Part shown: piece by piece, positions 21,724-29,207 of the stretch
Numbering within the stretch: the first letter of the stretch is position 1
Layout of the letters: each line of letters begins with the position of its first letter
Notes under the pieces: model-generated
The model's input: the letters and a program-made list of their open reading frames with translations, nothing else
What the model was told of the DNA's origin: nothing
The model's database searches: none
Program-made: the position numbers and the translations under genes
Assembly (NCBI GenBank): GCA_035468985.1
Contig: DATISF010000046.1
Span: 12,362-76,361, forward strand
From: DASVHS01 sp035468985
GTDB lineage: Bacteria > Acidobacteriota > Thermoanaerobaculia > Gp7-AA8
Reading direction: 5' to 3'
Length of the DNA: 64,000 nt

Positions 21724-22590
21724 GTGTTCCGCATCGTCGAGGCAAAGCTGCTCGGTCCCGGTGTCAAGCAATTCGAGATCGATGCGCCGAGGATCGCCCG
21801 GAAGCAGCGGCCGGGGCAGTTCGTGATCATTCGCGTCCACGAGGCCGGGGAGCGCATCCCGCTGACGATCAAGGCATCGAATCCGAGCCGCGGCACGATC
21901 ACCATCGTCGTTCAGGCCATCGGCAAGACCACGTCCTTGCTTAACGAGCTTCGGACCGGCGATGCCATTCTCGACGTCGTCGGACCCCTCGGCAAGCCAT
22001 CGGAGATCGAGAAATACGGGCGATGCGTGGTCATCGGCGGTGGGGTGGGTACAGCCATCGCGTTGCCCACGGCCCGCGCACTGCGCGACGCCGGCAATCA
22101 CGTGATCGCCATTCTCGGCGCGCGGACGAAAGACCTGCTCATCCTCGAAAACGAGGTGCGCGAAGCCAGCGACGAGCTGTTCGTCATGACCGACGACGGC
22201 AGCTATGGCGGCAAGGGCCTGGTCACCGACAAGCTGAAGGAGCTCATCGCCGCGCAGAACGTCGACTTCGTCCTGGCCATCGGGCCGGTGCCGATGATGC
22301 GCGCCGTCGCTGAGACCACGCGGCCCAAGGCCATCAAGACCGTGGTCAGCCTCAACTCCATCATGGTCGACGGAACGGGCATGTGCGGCGGATGCCGCGT
22401 GGTCGTCGGCGATCAGAGCAAATTCGCCTGCGTGGACGGTCCCGAGTTCGATGCCCACACCGTCGACTTCCAGGTGCTGACGCAGCGCAACGCCATGTAC
22501 CGCGACGCCGAGAAGGAATCGCTCGAGCATTTCAAAGCACACAAGAACGAGGAAGTCGGAAAGGCCAGAGGAGCCTGCTCCAATGCGTAA
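21724..22590 (+). CDS. nfnA: NfnA-type FAD/NAD-binding subunit with [2Fe-2S] site
   Basis: 288 residues of the dihydroorotate dehydrogenase electron-transfer / sulfide dehydrogenase beta family. The GTG start at 21724 follows AAAGGAG. An FAD part (RIPLTIKAS), an NAD-binding glycine motif (VVIGGGVGTAIALP) and a C-terminal cysteine cluster (DGTGMCGGCR and FACVDG) are visible; three Cys plus an Asp is the pattern of the NfnA [2Fe-2S] site. With the next gene it would make an NADH-dependent ferredoxin:NADP oxidoreductase or a glutamate-synthase-like flavoprotein pair. It overlaps nfnB by 8 nt. Confidence 0.85.
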   Translation: MFRIVEAKLLGPGVKQFEIDAPRIARKQRPGQFVIIRVHEAGERIPLTIKASNPSRGTITIVVQAIGKTTSLLNELRTGDAILDVVGPLGKPSEIEKYGRCVVIGGGVGTAIALPTARALRDAGNHVIAILGARTKDLLILENEVREASDELFVMTDDGSYGGKGLVTDKLKELIAAQNVDFVLAIGPVPMMRAVAETTRPKAIKTVVSLNSIMVDGTGMCGGCRVVVGDQSKFACVDGPEFDAHTVDFQVLTQRNAMYRDAEKESLEHFKAHKNEEVGKARGACSNA

Positions 22591-24058
22591 CACGATCCCG
22601 AACAAGGAACGGATGAAGATGCCCCGGCAGCACATGCCGGAGCGCGATCCGCTCGAACGGGCGCGCAATTTCCAGGAAGTCAATCTCGGATTCGAGCCCG
22701 ATCTGGCCGTGCTCGAATCGCTGCGATGCCTCGCCTGCGCGAAGCCGACGTGCACGAGAGGATGTCCCGTCGGCGTCGACGTCAAGGAATTCCTCGCAAA
22801 GATCATCGACCGCGATTACCTCGGCGCCGCCGCGGTGATCCGCAGGGACAACGCCCTTCCGGCGATCACCGGACGCGTCTGCCCGCAGGAAGAGCAGTGC
22901 GAAGGCGATTGCCTGGTCGCCAAACGCGCGGACTCCGTCGCCATCGGACATCTGGAGCGCTTTGTCGCCGATTTCGAGCGGCGCACGGGAAAGGTCGGAT
23001 TGCCGAAGATCGCGCCGCCGACCGGCAAGCGCGTGGCCATCGTCGGCAGCGGTCCGGCCGGACTGTCCGCGGCGGGCGATCTGGTGCAGAAGGGTCACGA
23101 GGTTCGCGTGTTCGAAGCGCTGCACGAGCTGGGCGGCGTGCTCGTCTACGGCATCCCCGAGTTCCGTCTGCCGAAGGACATCGTGCGGCAGGAAGTCGAC
23201 GTGCTGCGCAAGATGGGCGTCCAGTTCGAGACCAACGTGGTGATCGGCAAGACGGTCACCGTCGACGAGCTTCTCGGCGAAGAGCATTACGACGCCATCT
23301 TCGTCGCCACCGGCGCCGGACTGCCGCAGTTCCTCGGCGTTCCCGGCGAGAACCTGAACGGCGTTTACTCCGCGAACGAGTTTCTCACGCGCGTGAATCT
23401 GATGCGCGCGTATCGCTTCCCCGAATACGACGAGCCTGTCTATGACTGCCGCAACAAGGATGTCGTCGTGGTGGGCGGCGGCAACACGGCCATGGACGCC
23501 GTTCGCACGTCGCTGCGCCTCGGCGCGCGGAAGGCCTCGCTGGTGTATCGCCGCAGCGAAGCGGAGATGCCCGCGCGCAAGGAAGAGGTCAAGCACGCCA
23601 AGGAGGAAGGCGTCGAGTTCCAGATGCTCACCAATCCGGTGGAGATGATCGGCGATGCCAAGGGGTGGCTCACCGGCGTGCGCTGCGTGCGCATGGAGCT
23701 CGGCGAGCCCGGACCCGATGGCCGCCGGCGGCCCGTTCCCGTGCCGGCATCCGAATTCATCATCGATGCGTCGCTGGTGATCGTCGCCGTCGGCACGTCC
23801 GCGAATCCGCTCGTGCAGTCGACGACGCCGGACATCAAGACCAATCGCAAGAACTACATCGAAGCCGATCCGGAAACCCTGCGCACGTCGAAGAGGGGAG
23901 TGTTCGCCGGCGGCGACATCGTCACCGGTGGCGCCACGGTCATCCTGGCGATGGGCGCGGGCCGCAAAGCCGCCAGATCGATCGACGCGTACCTCACCAC
24001 TGGAGAGTGGGAGGTCCGCAAAGAGAAGCCGCTGCTCGCGGAGGCGACCGCGTCCTGA
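22583..24058 (+). CDS. nfnB: NfnB/GltA-type NADPH-binding flavoprotein subunit
   Basis: 491 residues, matching the homotetrameric 'glutamate synthase small subunit' family that includes NfnB. The N-terminal cysteines CLACAKPTCTRGCP and CPQEEQCEGDC bind two [4Fe-4S] clusters. Two dinucleotide motifs follow, GSGPAGLSAAGDL for FAD and VVGGGNTAMDAV for NADPH, and GGDIVTGGATVILAMG closes the FAD site. No glutamate synthase large subunit is adjacent, and nfnA is directly upstream, so a bifurcating NfnAB complex is more likely than GOGAT. Convergent with the VOC gene, with one base between stop codons. Confidence 0.88.
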   Translation: MRNTIPNKERMKMPRQHMPERDPLERARNFQEVNLGFEPDLAVLESLRCLACAKPTCTRGCPVGVDVKEFLAKIIDRDYLGAAAVIRRDNALPAITGRVCPQEEQCEGDCLVAKRADSVAIGHLERFVADFERRTGKVGLPKIAPPTGKRVAIVGSGPAGLSAAGDLVQKGHEVRVFEALHELGGVLVYGIPEFRLPKDIVRQEVDVLRKMGVQFETNVVIGKTVTVDELLGEEHYDAIFVATGAGLPQFLGVPGENLNGVYSANEFLTRVNLMRAYRFPEYDEPVYDCRNKDVVVVGGGNTAMDAVRTSLRLGARKASLVYRRSEAEMPARKEEVKHAKEEGVEFQMLTNPVEMIGDAKGWLTGVRCVRMELGEPGPDGRRRPVPVPASEFIIDASLVIVAVGTSANPLVQSTTPDIKTNRKNYIEADPETLRTSKRGVFAGGDIVTGGATVILAMGAGRKAARSIDAYLTTGEWEVRKEKPLLAEATAS

Positions 24059-24059
24059 C

Positions 24060-24476
24060 TCAGGCGTGTGACCGCGGGAACCGCGGATGAGCGTCGTTTC
24101 GGCTGATCCACCCATCGGGCACCTGGCTAAAACACAGAACGTAGCCGTCAGGATCTTGCACGTCGAGCTCGGCATCGCCGTAGGACATGCGTTGGAGATG
24201 ACGTGTGACGACGCCCTGCGGCTCTAACCTGGCGTGGAGCTCGCGCGGCCCATCACTCAATCGCACGGACATGTCCCAGCCACGCCAGCCACAGGGACGG
24301 CCCTCCGACGCACGACGGAGCATGACTTCCGCTGGTCCGCGCCGCAAGATGGCAAATTCGTACGGCGGCCGCTCCGGGAATGGGTCCGCCTCAAAGCCGA
24401 GGACATCACGGTACCAGGCCATGGACCGCGCGACGTCAGCGACGCGAAGCAGGGGTACTGCAAGCTGAGGCTGCAT
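24060..24476 (-). CDS. VOC (glyoxalase/bleomycin-resistance) family protein, last cassette
   Basis: 138 residues from the ATG at 24476. The beta-alpha-beta-beta-beta pattern of a vicinal-oxygen-chelate protein is clear: AVPLLRVADVARSMAWYRDVLGF at the start and YGDAELDVQDPDGYVLCFSQ near the end. The longer upstream frame is coded by the attC site and is not part of the gene. Small VOC proteins bind or inactivate glycopeptide drugs or act as lyases and dioxygenases; the ligand cannot be told. The start is 15 nt from the core of attC 1, and no attC follows it, so it is the terminal cassette or the chromosomal gene at the array's edge. Confidence 0.75.
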   Translation of the reverse strand: MQPQLAVPLLRVADVARSMAWYRDVLGFEADPFPERPPYEFAILRRGPAEVMLRRASEGRPCGWRGWDMSVRLSDGPRELHARLEPQGVVTRHLQRMSYGDAELDVQDPDGYVLCFSQVPDGWISRNDAHPRFPRSHA

Positions 24477-24491
24477 CGCAGTTTCCAGTCG

Positions 24492-24593
24492 GTCTAACGA
24501 TGTGCGTGAGCGGCGAAAACCAGCCGCCAACGATGTGCGCATCGCAACCGAGCTGAACGCCTGGTCTCCGTCCGCTCCACGCAAGAGTTATGT
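24492..24593 (-). repeat. attC-like recombination site 1
   Basis: 102 bp from GTCTAAC to GTTATGT. Left arm GTGCGTGAGCGG pairs with the complement of the right arm (GCGTGGAGCGG) with one unpaired base, as in attC sites. The stop codon of the 165-residue gene lies in its core. Confidence 0.78.
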
Positions 24594-25085
24594 CCGAGCA
24601 TGAGCCTTTCCTTTCCAAGCAGACGTGACCTGTCCCTTGAACGAAGAGTTCTGCACGAAGTCTTCAATCAGTTTGAGGGTCTCTCGCTGGTAGTTGATGA
24701 TGGCTTGAGCCAGCGGCTTGTCATCCGGGTGCCACGCCGAAAGCATCCGCTCGTCAAATTCAATCATTTGCTGGATGCTCGAAAGCTCGCTGGTTAGGAG
24801 GGCGCGGTCGTCCATGCCCTGTGAGAGGCGCTCTATTTCTTGCGTTGCCTGCGCTGCGTCGCGGTCGAATGCTCCAAGTATTCGCTTCCCGCGTTTGCTG
24901 ATCTTGACGGGTTTCCCTTCCCTCGCCGCGCGGTTGCGCTTGATTGCTTTGACAAACTCCATCTGCATGGCCGAAAGGGTCTCGTAGCGGCGAGAAAGCT
25001 CCTCAAACAGCCCTTTGACTTCCGGCAGACGTGCATATTTTGCCGCGATCTTCGCGGACTGTGGGGTTGCGATCGTGCCAGACAT
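24588..25085 (-). CDS. Cassette-encoded hypothetical protein, helical
   Basis: 165 residues with no family I recognise. It is rich in Glu, Lys, Gln and Arg, and most of it is predicted helical by eye (LFEELSRRYETLSAMQMEF, ELSSIQQMIEFDERMLSAW), suggesting a coiled coil. The middle carries KISKRGKRIL, a basic patch. No signal peptide or membrane segment. Both ends touch cassette cores: the stop lies in the core of site 1, and the ATG overlaps GTTATGT of site 2, so the gene fills its cassette exactly. No ribosome-binding site of its own is possible inside the cassette. Confidence 0.65.
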   Translation of the reverse strand: MSGTIATPQSAKIAAKYARLPEVKGLFEELSRRYETLSAMQMEFVKAIKRNRAAREGKPVKISKRGKRILGAFDRDAAQATQEIERLSQGMDDRALLTSELSSIQQMIEFDERMLSAWHPDDKPLAQAIINYQRETLKLIEDFVQNSSFKGQVTSAWKGKAHART

Positions 25086-25193
25086 AACGTCCCTGCGGCG
25101 CAGCGGCGCGGTGCCGCCACGCGGAAACGGCCTGAAGAATACCTGAACCTTGGCAGCGCACGGTACCGCGTCCGCTGCAACTGCAAGTCAGGT
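25082..25193 (-). repeat. attC-like recombination site 2
   Basis: 112 bp from ACATAAC to a degenerate GTCAGGT. The inner arms match well (GCAGCGG-CGCGGT against GCAGCGGACGCGGT), including the one-base bulge shared by the other sites. The most degenerate core of the eight. Confidence 0.65.
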
Positions 25194-25487
25194 GGCGTCC
25201 GCGTTTGGCACGCCGGTCGGCCGCGGCGGAATGACCGCCTGAGCTATCAAGCCGATGATTCCGGCAAGCGCGATAAACGCGAGAGCTCGCGGGTAGTTCT
25301 TGAGTTGCGCCTGTGCCGCGCAGCCCCACAGCAGAGAGCCGGTGCCAGCCAGAAATAGTAACCAGAACAGCGGATTCGTGAACGGATCACCGCCGAACGT
25401 CGATACTCCGACAATGTACGACGAGATTTTCAGAACAGCCCACCCCGCGACCCCTAAGCGCGATTGCGTCGCCAACGTAAGATTCAT
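25188..25487 (-). CDS. Cassette-encoded small membrane protein
   Basis: 99 residues with about three membrane helices (LGVAGWAVLKISSYIVGV, NPLFWLLFLAGTGSLLWG, RALAFIALAGIIGLIAQAVI). No known family. The open frame extends to an ATG at 25523, but that part is coded by a MITE-like repeat, so I start at the ATG at 25487. Its stop overlaps the core of site 2. Without the repeat at 25504-25632 the start would be about 17 nt from the core of site 3, as in the other cassettes. Confidence 0.6.
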   Translation of the reverse strand: MNLTLATQSRLGVAGWAVLKISSYIVGVSTFGGDPFTNPLFWLLFLAGTGSLLWGCAAQAQLKNYPRALAFIALAGIIGLIAQAVIPPRPTGVPNADAT

Positions 25488-25503
25488 TAGAGCCGCCCAA
25501 GGA

Positions 25504-25632
25504 GACTCTGAACAAGCCGTCATCCTGAGTCGGCGAAGCGCGACGAAGGATCTCAGGATGCGAAACCGCCTGCCATTTCGAGATCCTTCGCCGTCTTCGC
25601 GGCTCAGGATGACGTGAACAACGACTTGCGCC
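25504..25632. repeat. MITE-like repeat, class A copy, inside a cassette
   Basis: About 129 bp, in the opposite orientation to the copies near 2656 and 36622: GTCATCCTGAG near the left end and CTCAGGATGACG near the right. It lies between the core of attC 3 and the start codon of the 99-residue gene. Confidence 0.75.
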
Positions 25633-25730
25633 CTCTAACGGCCCAAGGTGAGCGGCTTCGGCCCACCCGAAAGCGTAAAAGTGAGGAGAGCAGCTGACGG
25701 GCCGAAGGCCGCTCCACCGCAAAGTTGGGC
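25633..25730 (-). repeat. attC-like recombination site 3
   Basis: 98 bp from CTCTAAC to GTTGGGC. Left arm GGTGAGCGGC-TTCGGCCC matches the complement of the right arm GGTGGAGCGGCCTTCGGCCC with two extra bases. Confidence 0.8.
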
Positions 25731-25774
25731 GGGTCCGGAAGATCCGCGACCTTGCCGATGCGGCTGGGTTGCGT

Positions 25775-26629
25775 ATGCTCGTACGTATGTCCTTCTGGGA
25801 TCGACTCGGCATCGGGATCGCGTCGGCCTTGGCCGCGACGGCGGGCTTGTTCTTGTTCGGCTGGACGTGGGAGACGCTTGTGGGCAAGCGCCGACGAGCG
25901 CGAGAGGCGGCGGCGAGGGATCCATACTGGGGTGCATTTGCACACGCGTACGGTGATGCCTCCGATCTTCCCGCGTTGTTCGCACGGATGACACCGGACC
26001 GCCGAGATCCGATCTGGGGCGAACTTTGGCAGCGCTTGTGTCACCAGGGAATGGCACGCACGACGGCTGGTGTCGCCGCGGTGCCAGTGTTGGTCGAATA
26101 CGCGGCATCACTGGCTCCGAACGACCGAATTGAGCCGCTCATCCTAGCCGGAACAATCGCGGCAGATGCCTCCCGCGTCGTTGTTCGGGCCGACGTTCAG
26201 GAACGATTCGACGGGGCGATGGGGATGTTCGCCGCGTTATCCATGGAGTCGATTCCAACTGCCGGAGATGAGGCCGACTTCGCGAGCTTGATCTCCGCCC
26301 TGGCCGCAGCCGAGGGCGTGGGCCTGCTGGCGCGCGAGTTCGTTGCGTTCCTTGAGAACGAGATCCAGCTCGACTGCATCAAGTGCGGAGATCCCATCAT
26401 CGTTTCTACGGAAACGGAGCCATGGACCTTTGACGGAGCGGTCGGTGAATCAACGATCATTCGGGAGCGGGCGGAACATTCCATGGACCTCTCGCGATAC
26501 GCTGACTTGGCAAGCGAGTCCGGCCAAGTGAGATACGCCTCATGGATAAGGAGCCTCGAGCAGCTCGTTCGGTGCACGAACTGCAACGCCTCGTTCTCGA
26601 TCGCGGATGCACTCGACGAGAGCATCTGA
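25775..26629 (+). CDS. Cassette-encoded hypothetical protein in reverse orientation
   Basis: 284 residues from the ATG at 25775 (another ATG at 25787 is possible). A single N-terminal membrane helix (IGIASALAATAGLFLFGWTW) is followed by an alpha-helical part. Two CxxC pairs near the C-terminus (CIKCGDP and CTNCNAS) suggest a zinc ribbon. No family recognised. It is the only gene of the array on the plus strand, lying between attC 3 and attC 4, so it would be transcribed against the array. Confidence 0.65.
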   Translation: MLVRMSFWDRLGIGIASALAATAGLFLFGWTWETLVGKRRRAREAAARDPYWGAFAHAYGDASDLPALFARMTPDRRDPIWGELWQRLCHQGMARTTAGVAAVPVLVEYAASLAPNDRIEPLILAGTIAADASRVVVRADVQERFDGAMGMFAALSMESIPTAGDEADFASLISALAAAEGVGLLAREFVAFLENEIQLDCIKCGDPIIVSTETEPWTFDGAVGESTIIRERAEHSMDLSRYADLASESGQVRYASWIRSLEQLVRCTNCNASFSIADALDESI

Positions 26630-26662
26630 AAAGCGCTCACCGTCGCGTACCTGGCCCAGGTC

Positions 26663-26780
26663 GCCCAACGTCCGTGCCACTCAGCCGCGACGTGCTTCAT
26701 GCGGTAGGAGCGAGACGGACGAATGATACGCCGAGCATGGCAGCGAACGGCACGACGTCGGCTGCGGTGGTGAGTTGGAC
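26663..26780 (-). repeat. attC-like recombination site 4
   Basis: 118 bp from GCCCAAC to GTTGGAC. Arm CCACTCAGCCGCGACG pairs with the complement of the right arm CCACCGCAGCCGACG. The longest site of the array. Confidence 0.8.
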
Positions 26781-26785
26781 GGTTG

Positions 26786-27352
26786 TCACCCCAGCCACAT
26801 TACGCAACCCTGATGCTCGGCTGCCGCGTCTCGGAGAAATGACCAGAGTTGTTGATGGTACTCAAGGACGTATTCCAGAGCTTCCTCGCCGTCACGCTGC
26901 CAGATGATCTCAGGATAGATGTGCAGCTCGGTCATTCGTTTCGGGTCGTATCGCGCTCGCAACTGTTCCTCAGAAATGCCGTGAACGAACCTCCGAAACG
27001 CCTCGACTTGCAATGGACTGAGCGCGTGCGCCTCGGTATCTCCCGTACTCAGACCTAATCCGCCAGACATCAAGAAGCAAGCGGGAGGGTCGCCGCCTTC
27101 AGCGGTCCCGGTGAACAGGAAGTGCAGGGCATGCCATGTCTTCTCGAGACCGATCTCCATGCAGTTCGACTGGTCGAGCAACGCTTCAGGAATTGAAGCG
27201 CGCTTGCCCGTGAGAAGTTGCCAGAGCGTCGGCCGTGGAATCACATCTTCGAAGCCAATCGCATCAAAGAACGCGGGCAGAAGTTCTGGCTTTGCATCGA
27301 GGGCCGCGATCTGCTCAACTGTCGCGGAACGAATCGTCAGGTACACGCCCAT
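26786..27352 (-). CDS. DUF1877 (YfbM-like) protein, cassette-encoded
   Basis: 188 residues with the DUF1877 pattern: an N-terminal TIRSATVEQIAAL, a conserved LEKTWHALHFLFTG, GGLGLSTGD and a C-terminal EYHQQLWSFLRDAA. It is a soluble cytoplasmic family of unknown function. The ATG lies 11 nt from the core GTTTGAC of site 5. The stop is 5 nt from site 4, so it fills its cassette. Confidence 0.78.
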   Translation of the reverse strand: MGVYLTIRSATVEQIAALDAKPELLPAFFDAIGFEDVIPRPTLWQLLTGKRASIPEALLDQSNCMEIGLEKTWHALHFLFTGTAEGGDPPACFLMSGGLGLSTGDTEAHALSPLQVEAFRRFVHGISEEQLRARYDPKRMTELHIYPEIIWQRDGEEALEYVLEYHQQLWSFLRDAAAEHQGCVMWLG

Positions 27353-27363
27353 GATGTTCAGCC

Positions 27364-27478
27364 GTCAAACGTTTGCCGCTAACCTGCGCGGCCTTCACTA
27401 GGCAGAATACCAAAGCTTGAAAGTCTCCGAAGTTTCGGCGTGCGACGGGCCGCGTCGGGTTCAGCAGCCGAGTTGGGC
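27364..27478 (-). repeat. attC-like recombination site 5
   Basis: 115 bp from GTCAAAC (one mismatch to RYYYAAC) to GTTGGGC. Inner arms GCTAACCTG-CGCGGCC and the complement GCTGAACCCGACGCGGCC pair with the usual bulges. Confidence 0.75.
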
Positions 27479-27494
27479 GGCACGTCGTGCTCGG

Positions 27495-27821
27495 CTAGCC
27501 GTTTGGAAGGAAGAAGAACCGAAAGCCAGCTGACCTGAGGCCGATGAACGACGCGACTTCCTCATTTCCGACAAGCTGTGTTAGCCGCTCAAGATCCGCG
27601 GCCTCAGCGTTTAGTTCATGCTCATTGAAATTCCAGGGGTCAACTCCAAAACAGGCAGCAAGTTCGCGCGATTCTGTCGATCCGGTTTCGATCCAGAAGA
27701 CAATTTCCGCGAATCCGACGCCATCGTGAGTGTCTTTGTAGTATTCCGGTGGGTAGTTGAGATACGGAACGACCTTCTGCGAGAAGTTTCCGACCGCGAC
27801 GACTTGCGCCTGAAGACCCAT
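27495..27821 (-). CDS. Cassette-encoded hypothetical protein
   Basis: 108 residues from the ATG at 27821, 9 nt from the core of site 6. The 15 extra residues of the longer open frame are coded by the attC site. No family recognised. The sequence looks like a compact alpha/beta cytosolic protein (QVVAVGNFSQKVVPYLNYPP, EIVFWIETGSTESRELAACF, EVASFIGLRSAGFRFFF), with a pattern reminiscent of small immunity-type proteins, but that is only an impression. Confidence 0.65.
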   Translation of the reverse strand: MGLQAQVVAVGNFSQKVVPYLNYPPEYYKDTHDGVGFAEIVFWIETGSTESRELAACFGVDPWNFNEHELNAEAADLERLTQLVGNEEVASFIGLRSAGFRFFFLPNG

Positions 27822-27830
27822 GTTCGCGCC

Positions 27831-27933
27831 GCCCAACGTCTTGCCGCTCAGCCGCGACAACCGCACGCGAAAGTGTACCGCGCTTGGAGCAACGGCAGCG
27901 CGGTTGCCGTCGGCTGCAGCGGCCGAGTTAGGC
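27831..27933 (-). repeat. attC-like recombination site 6
   Basis: 103 bp from GCCCAAC to GTTAGGC. Arms CCGCT-CAGCCGCGACAACCGC and the complement CCGCTGCAGCCGACGGCAACCGC pair almost fully. One of the clearest sites. Confidence 0.85.
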
Positions 27934-27941
27934 GCTCCGCC

Positions 27942-28748
27942 CTACGCGAGATCGGAGACCATCGGCAGAACGTGTTCGATGCGTGTACAGACGAATGCTC
28001 CTGGCTTCGAAAGATATTCGATGCCGATCCCGACCAGCTGGCCCGTTGGCAGTCTCGCGGCGTCACGTGGAAATCTTAGGCGCCACACGCCACCGCCGCT
28101 CATACCCGCTGGAGACGGGAAGCCGACGCGCGAGCCGTCTAGGCCAATAGCTCCATCCCGAGGCGCACCGACGGCGAAGTGAACGGATGCAAACTTGTCA
28201 GAGCTGCTGACCGCTGAGAGGTGCAGCTGCGAGCGCGAGATGAAGTAGTTCGCGACGGTGGTGCCGAATTTCTTCAGCCTCGGTGAGAACTTGTTGCGGG
28301 ATTGAGGGTAGCCGGCGATTGCAAAGAAGGTCACTTCCTCAGGGGAGCCAGTCGAGGCGAAAGTACTGGAGTACAGGAACGTGTATCGTTCCCTCAGCTT
28401 CGCGCGCTCATCATCGCCAAGAACAATTACAGCCAAGTCAACATCCACCGTGCTACCACGCCGATGTCCGAAGCCCCGACGTTCACCGCCGAGCACGAGT
28501 GATTCGCCATGCCCGAGCGTCAAAACTGACGCACGCCCGTAACTCTCGAGAACGTGAGCAGCCGTAACGAGAACGGATGCACGCCCGATCTGAACTGGAA
28601 CCGCCGAACCGATCAAGAAAGGCCGTTGCGGAGCCTGAAGGACAAACAGCGGGCACACGCTGTTTACCAATGACCGACTAGCATCGTCGATTGCACCGAA
28701 CATCGACGCGAACGAACCGATATGTATCGCGTGAGTTTCTCTCGGCAT
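27942..28748 (-). CDS. Trypsin-like serine protease, cassette-encoded
   Basis: 268 residues of the chymotrypsin/trypsin fold. The catalytic triad can be placed: His in VLVTAAHVLE, Asp in VDVDLAVIVLG and Ser in GMSGGGVW. A C-terminal GQLVGIGIEYLSKPGAF follows, as in the bacterial cytosolic trypsin-like peptidases. There is no signal peptide, so it is probably cytosolic. Such domains are also used as effectors in bacterial immune systems, but here it stands alone and no sensor is attached. The start is 9 nt from the core of site 7, and the stop 8 nt from site 6. Confidence 0.78.
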   Translation of the reverse strand: MPRETHAIHIGSFASMFGAIDDASRSLVNSVCPLFVLQAPQRPFLIGSAVPVQIGRASVLVTAAHVLESYGRASVLTLGHGESLVLGGERRGFGHRRGSTVDVDLAVIVLGDDERAKLRERYTFLYSSTFASTGSPEEVTFFAIAGYPQSRNKFSPRLKKFGTTVANYFISRSQLHLSAVSSSDKFASVHFAVGAPRDGAIGLDGSRVGFPSPAGMSGGGVWRLRFPRDAARLPTGQLVGIGIEYLSKPGAFVCTRIEHVLPMVSDLA

Positions 28749-28757
28749 ACCTAGAGC

Positions 28758-28871
28758 GCCTAACGGACCTGCGCTTCACCGGCGCGGCCCCTTGACGCGT
28801 CAGAATACCAGACGTGATTCTCGCCTGAAGCGCGGCAGCGAACGGGGCCGCGTCCGGTGCAAGCGCGAGTT
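28758..28871 (-). repeat. attC-like recombination site 7, interrupted by an IS
   Basis: Starts GCCTAAC; the arms GCGCTTCACCGG-CGCGGCCCC and the complement GCGCTTGCACCGGACGCGGCCCC pair. The site stops after GAGTT at 28871. Its missing end, GTTAGAC, is found at 30349-30355 on the other side of the IS110-family element. Confidence 0.75.
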
Positions 28872-29207
28872 CTATGAGAGCGATTGTCAAGGACAGATTG
28901 CCCCCCGGACGACGGCGTCGCCTTTTTTGCAGTCAGCTCCAAACGTGATTTGCGCGGGGTCGTGCGGGTGGATGGCTGCATTGTGCGTTGCCGAAATCGA
29001 AGCCGTCTTCAGTGCGTGTCGATTCTTTTGGTGTGAACCATGGTTCTATCTATAGGCCTAGCGCTGATTCTGGTTCTCCGAGGGGGCATAAAGTTAGGCA
29101 AGGACCTCGATATTGGGTCGGGCCACTCGCGCTATTGATACTCACCCTCGAACCATCGACCTGACCGGCAACAGCAGCGATTCAACTCCATGTGCCGTGC
29201 AGATCGT
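28872..29207 (-). ncRNA. Candidate bridge-RNA region of the IS
   Basis: 336 bp of non-coding DNA downstream of the transposase. IS110-family elements encode a bridge RNA that guides target choice, and in the IS1111 group it lies on this side. I cannot fold it. The region contains GTTAGGC (29093-29099), matching the attC core of the target. No coding frame is supported here. Confidence 0.35.

Noticed and set aside
22583..24058. Assimilatory glutamate synthase (GOGAT) small subunit
   Set aside because: No large subunit gene is adjacent, and an NfnA-type partner lies directly upstream with an overlap.
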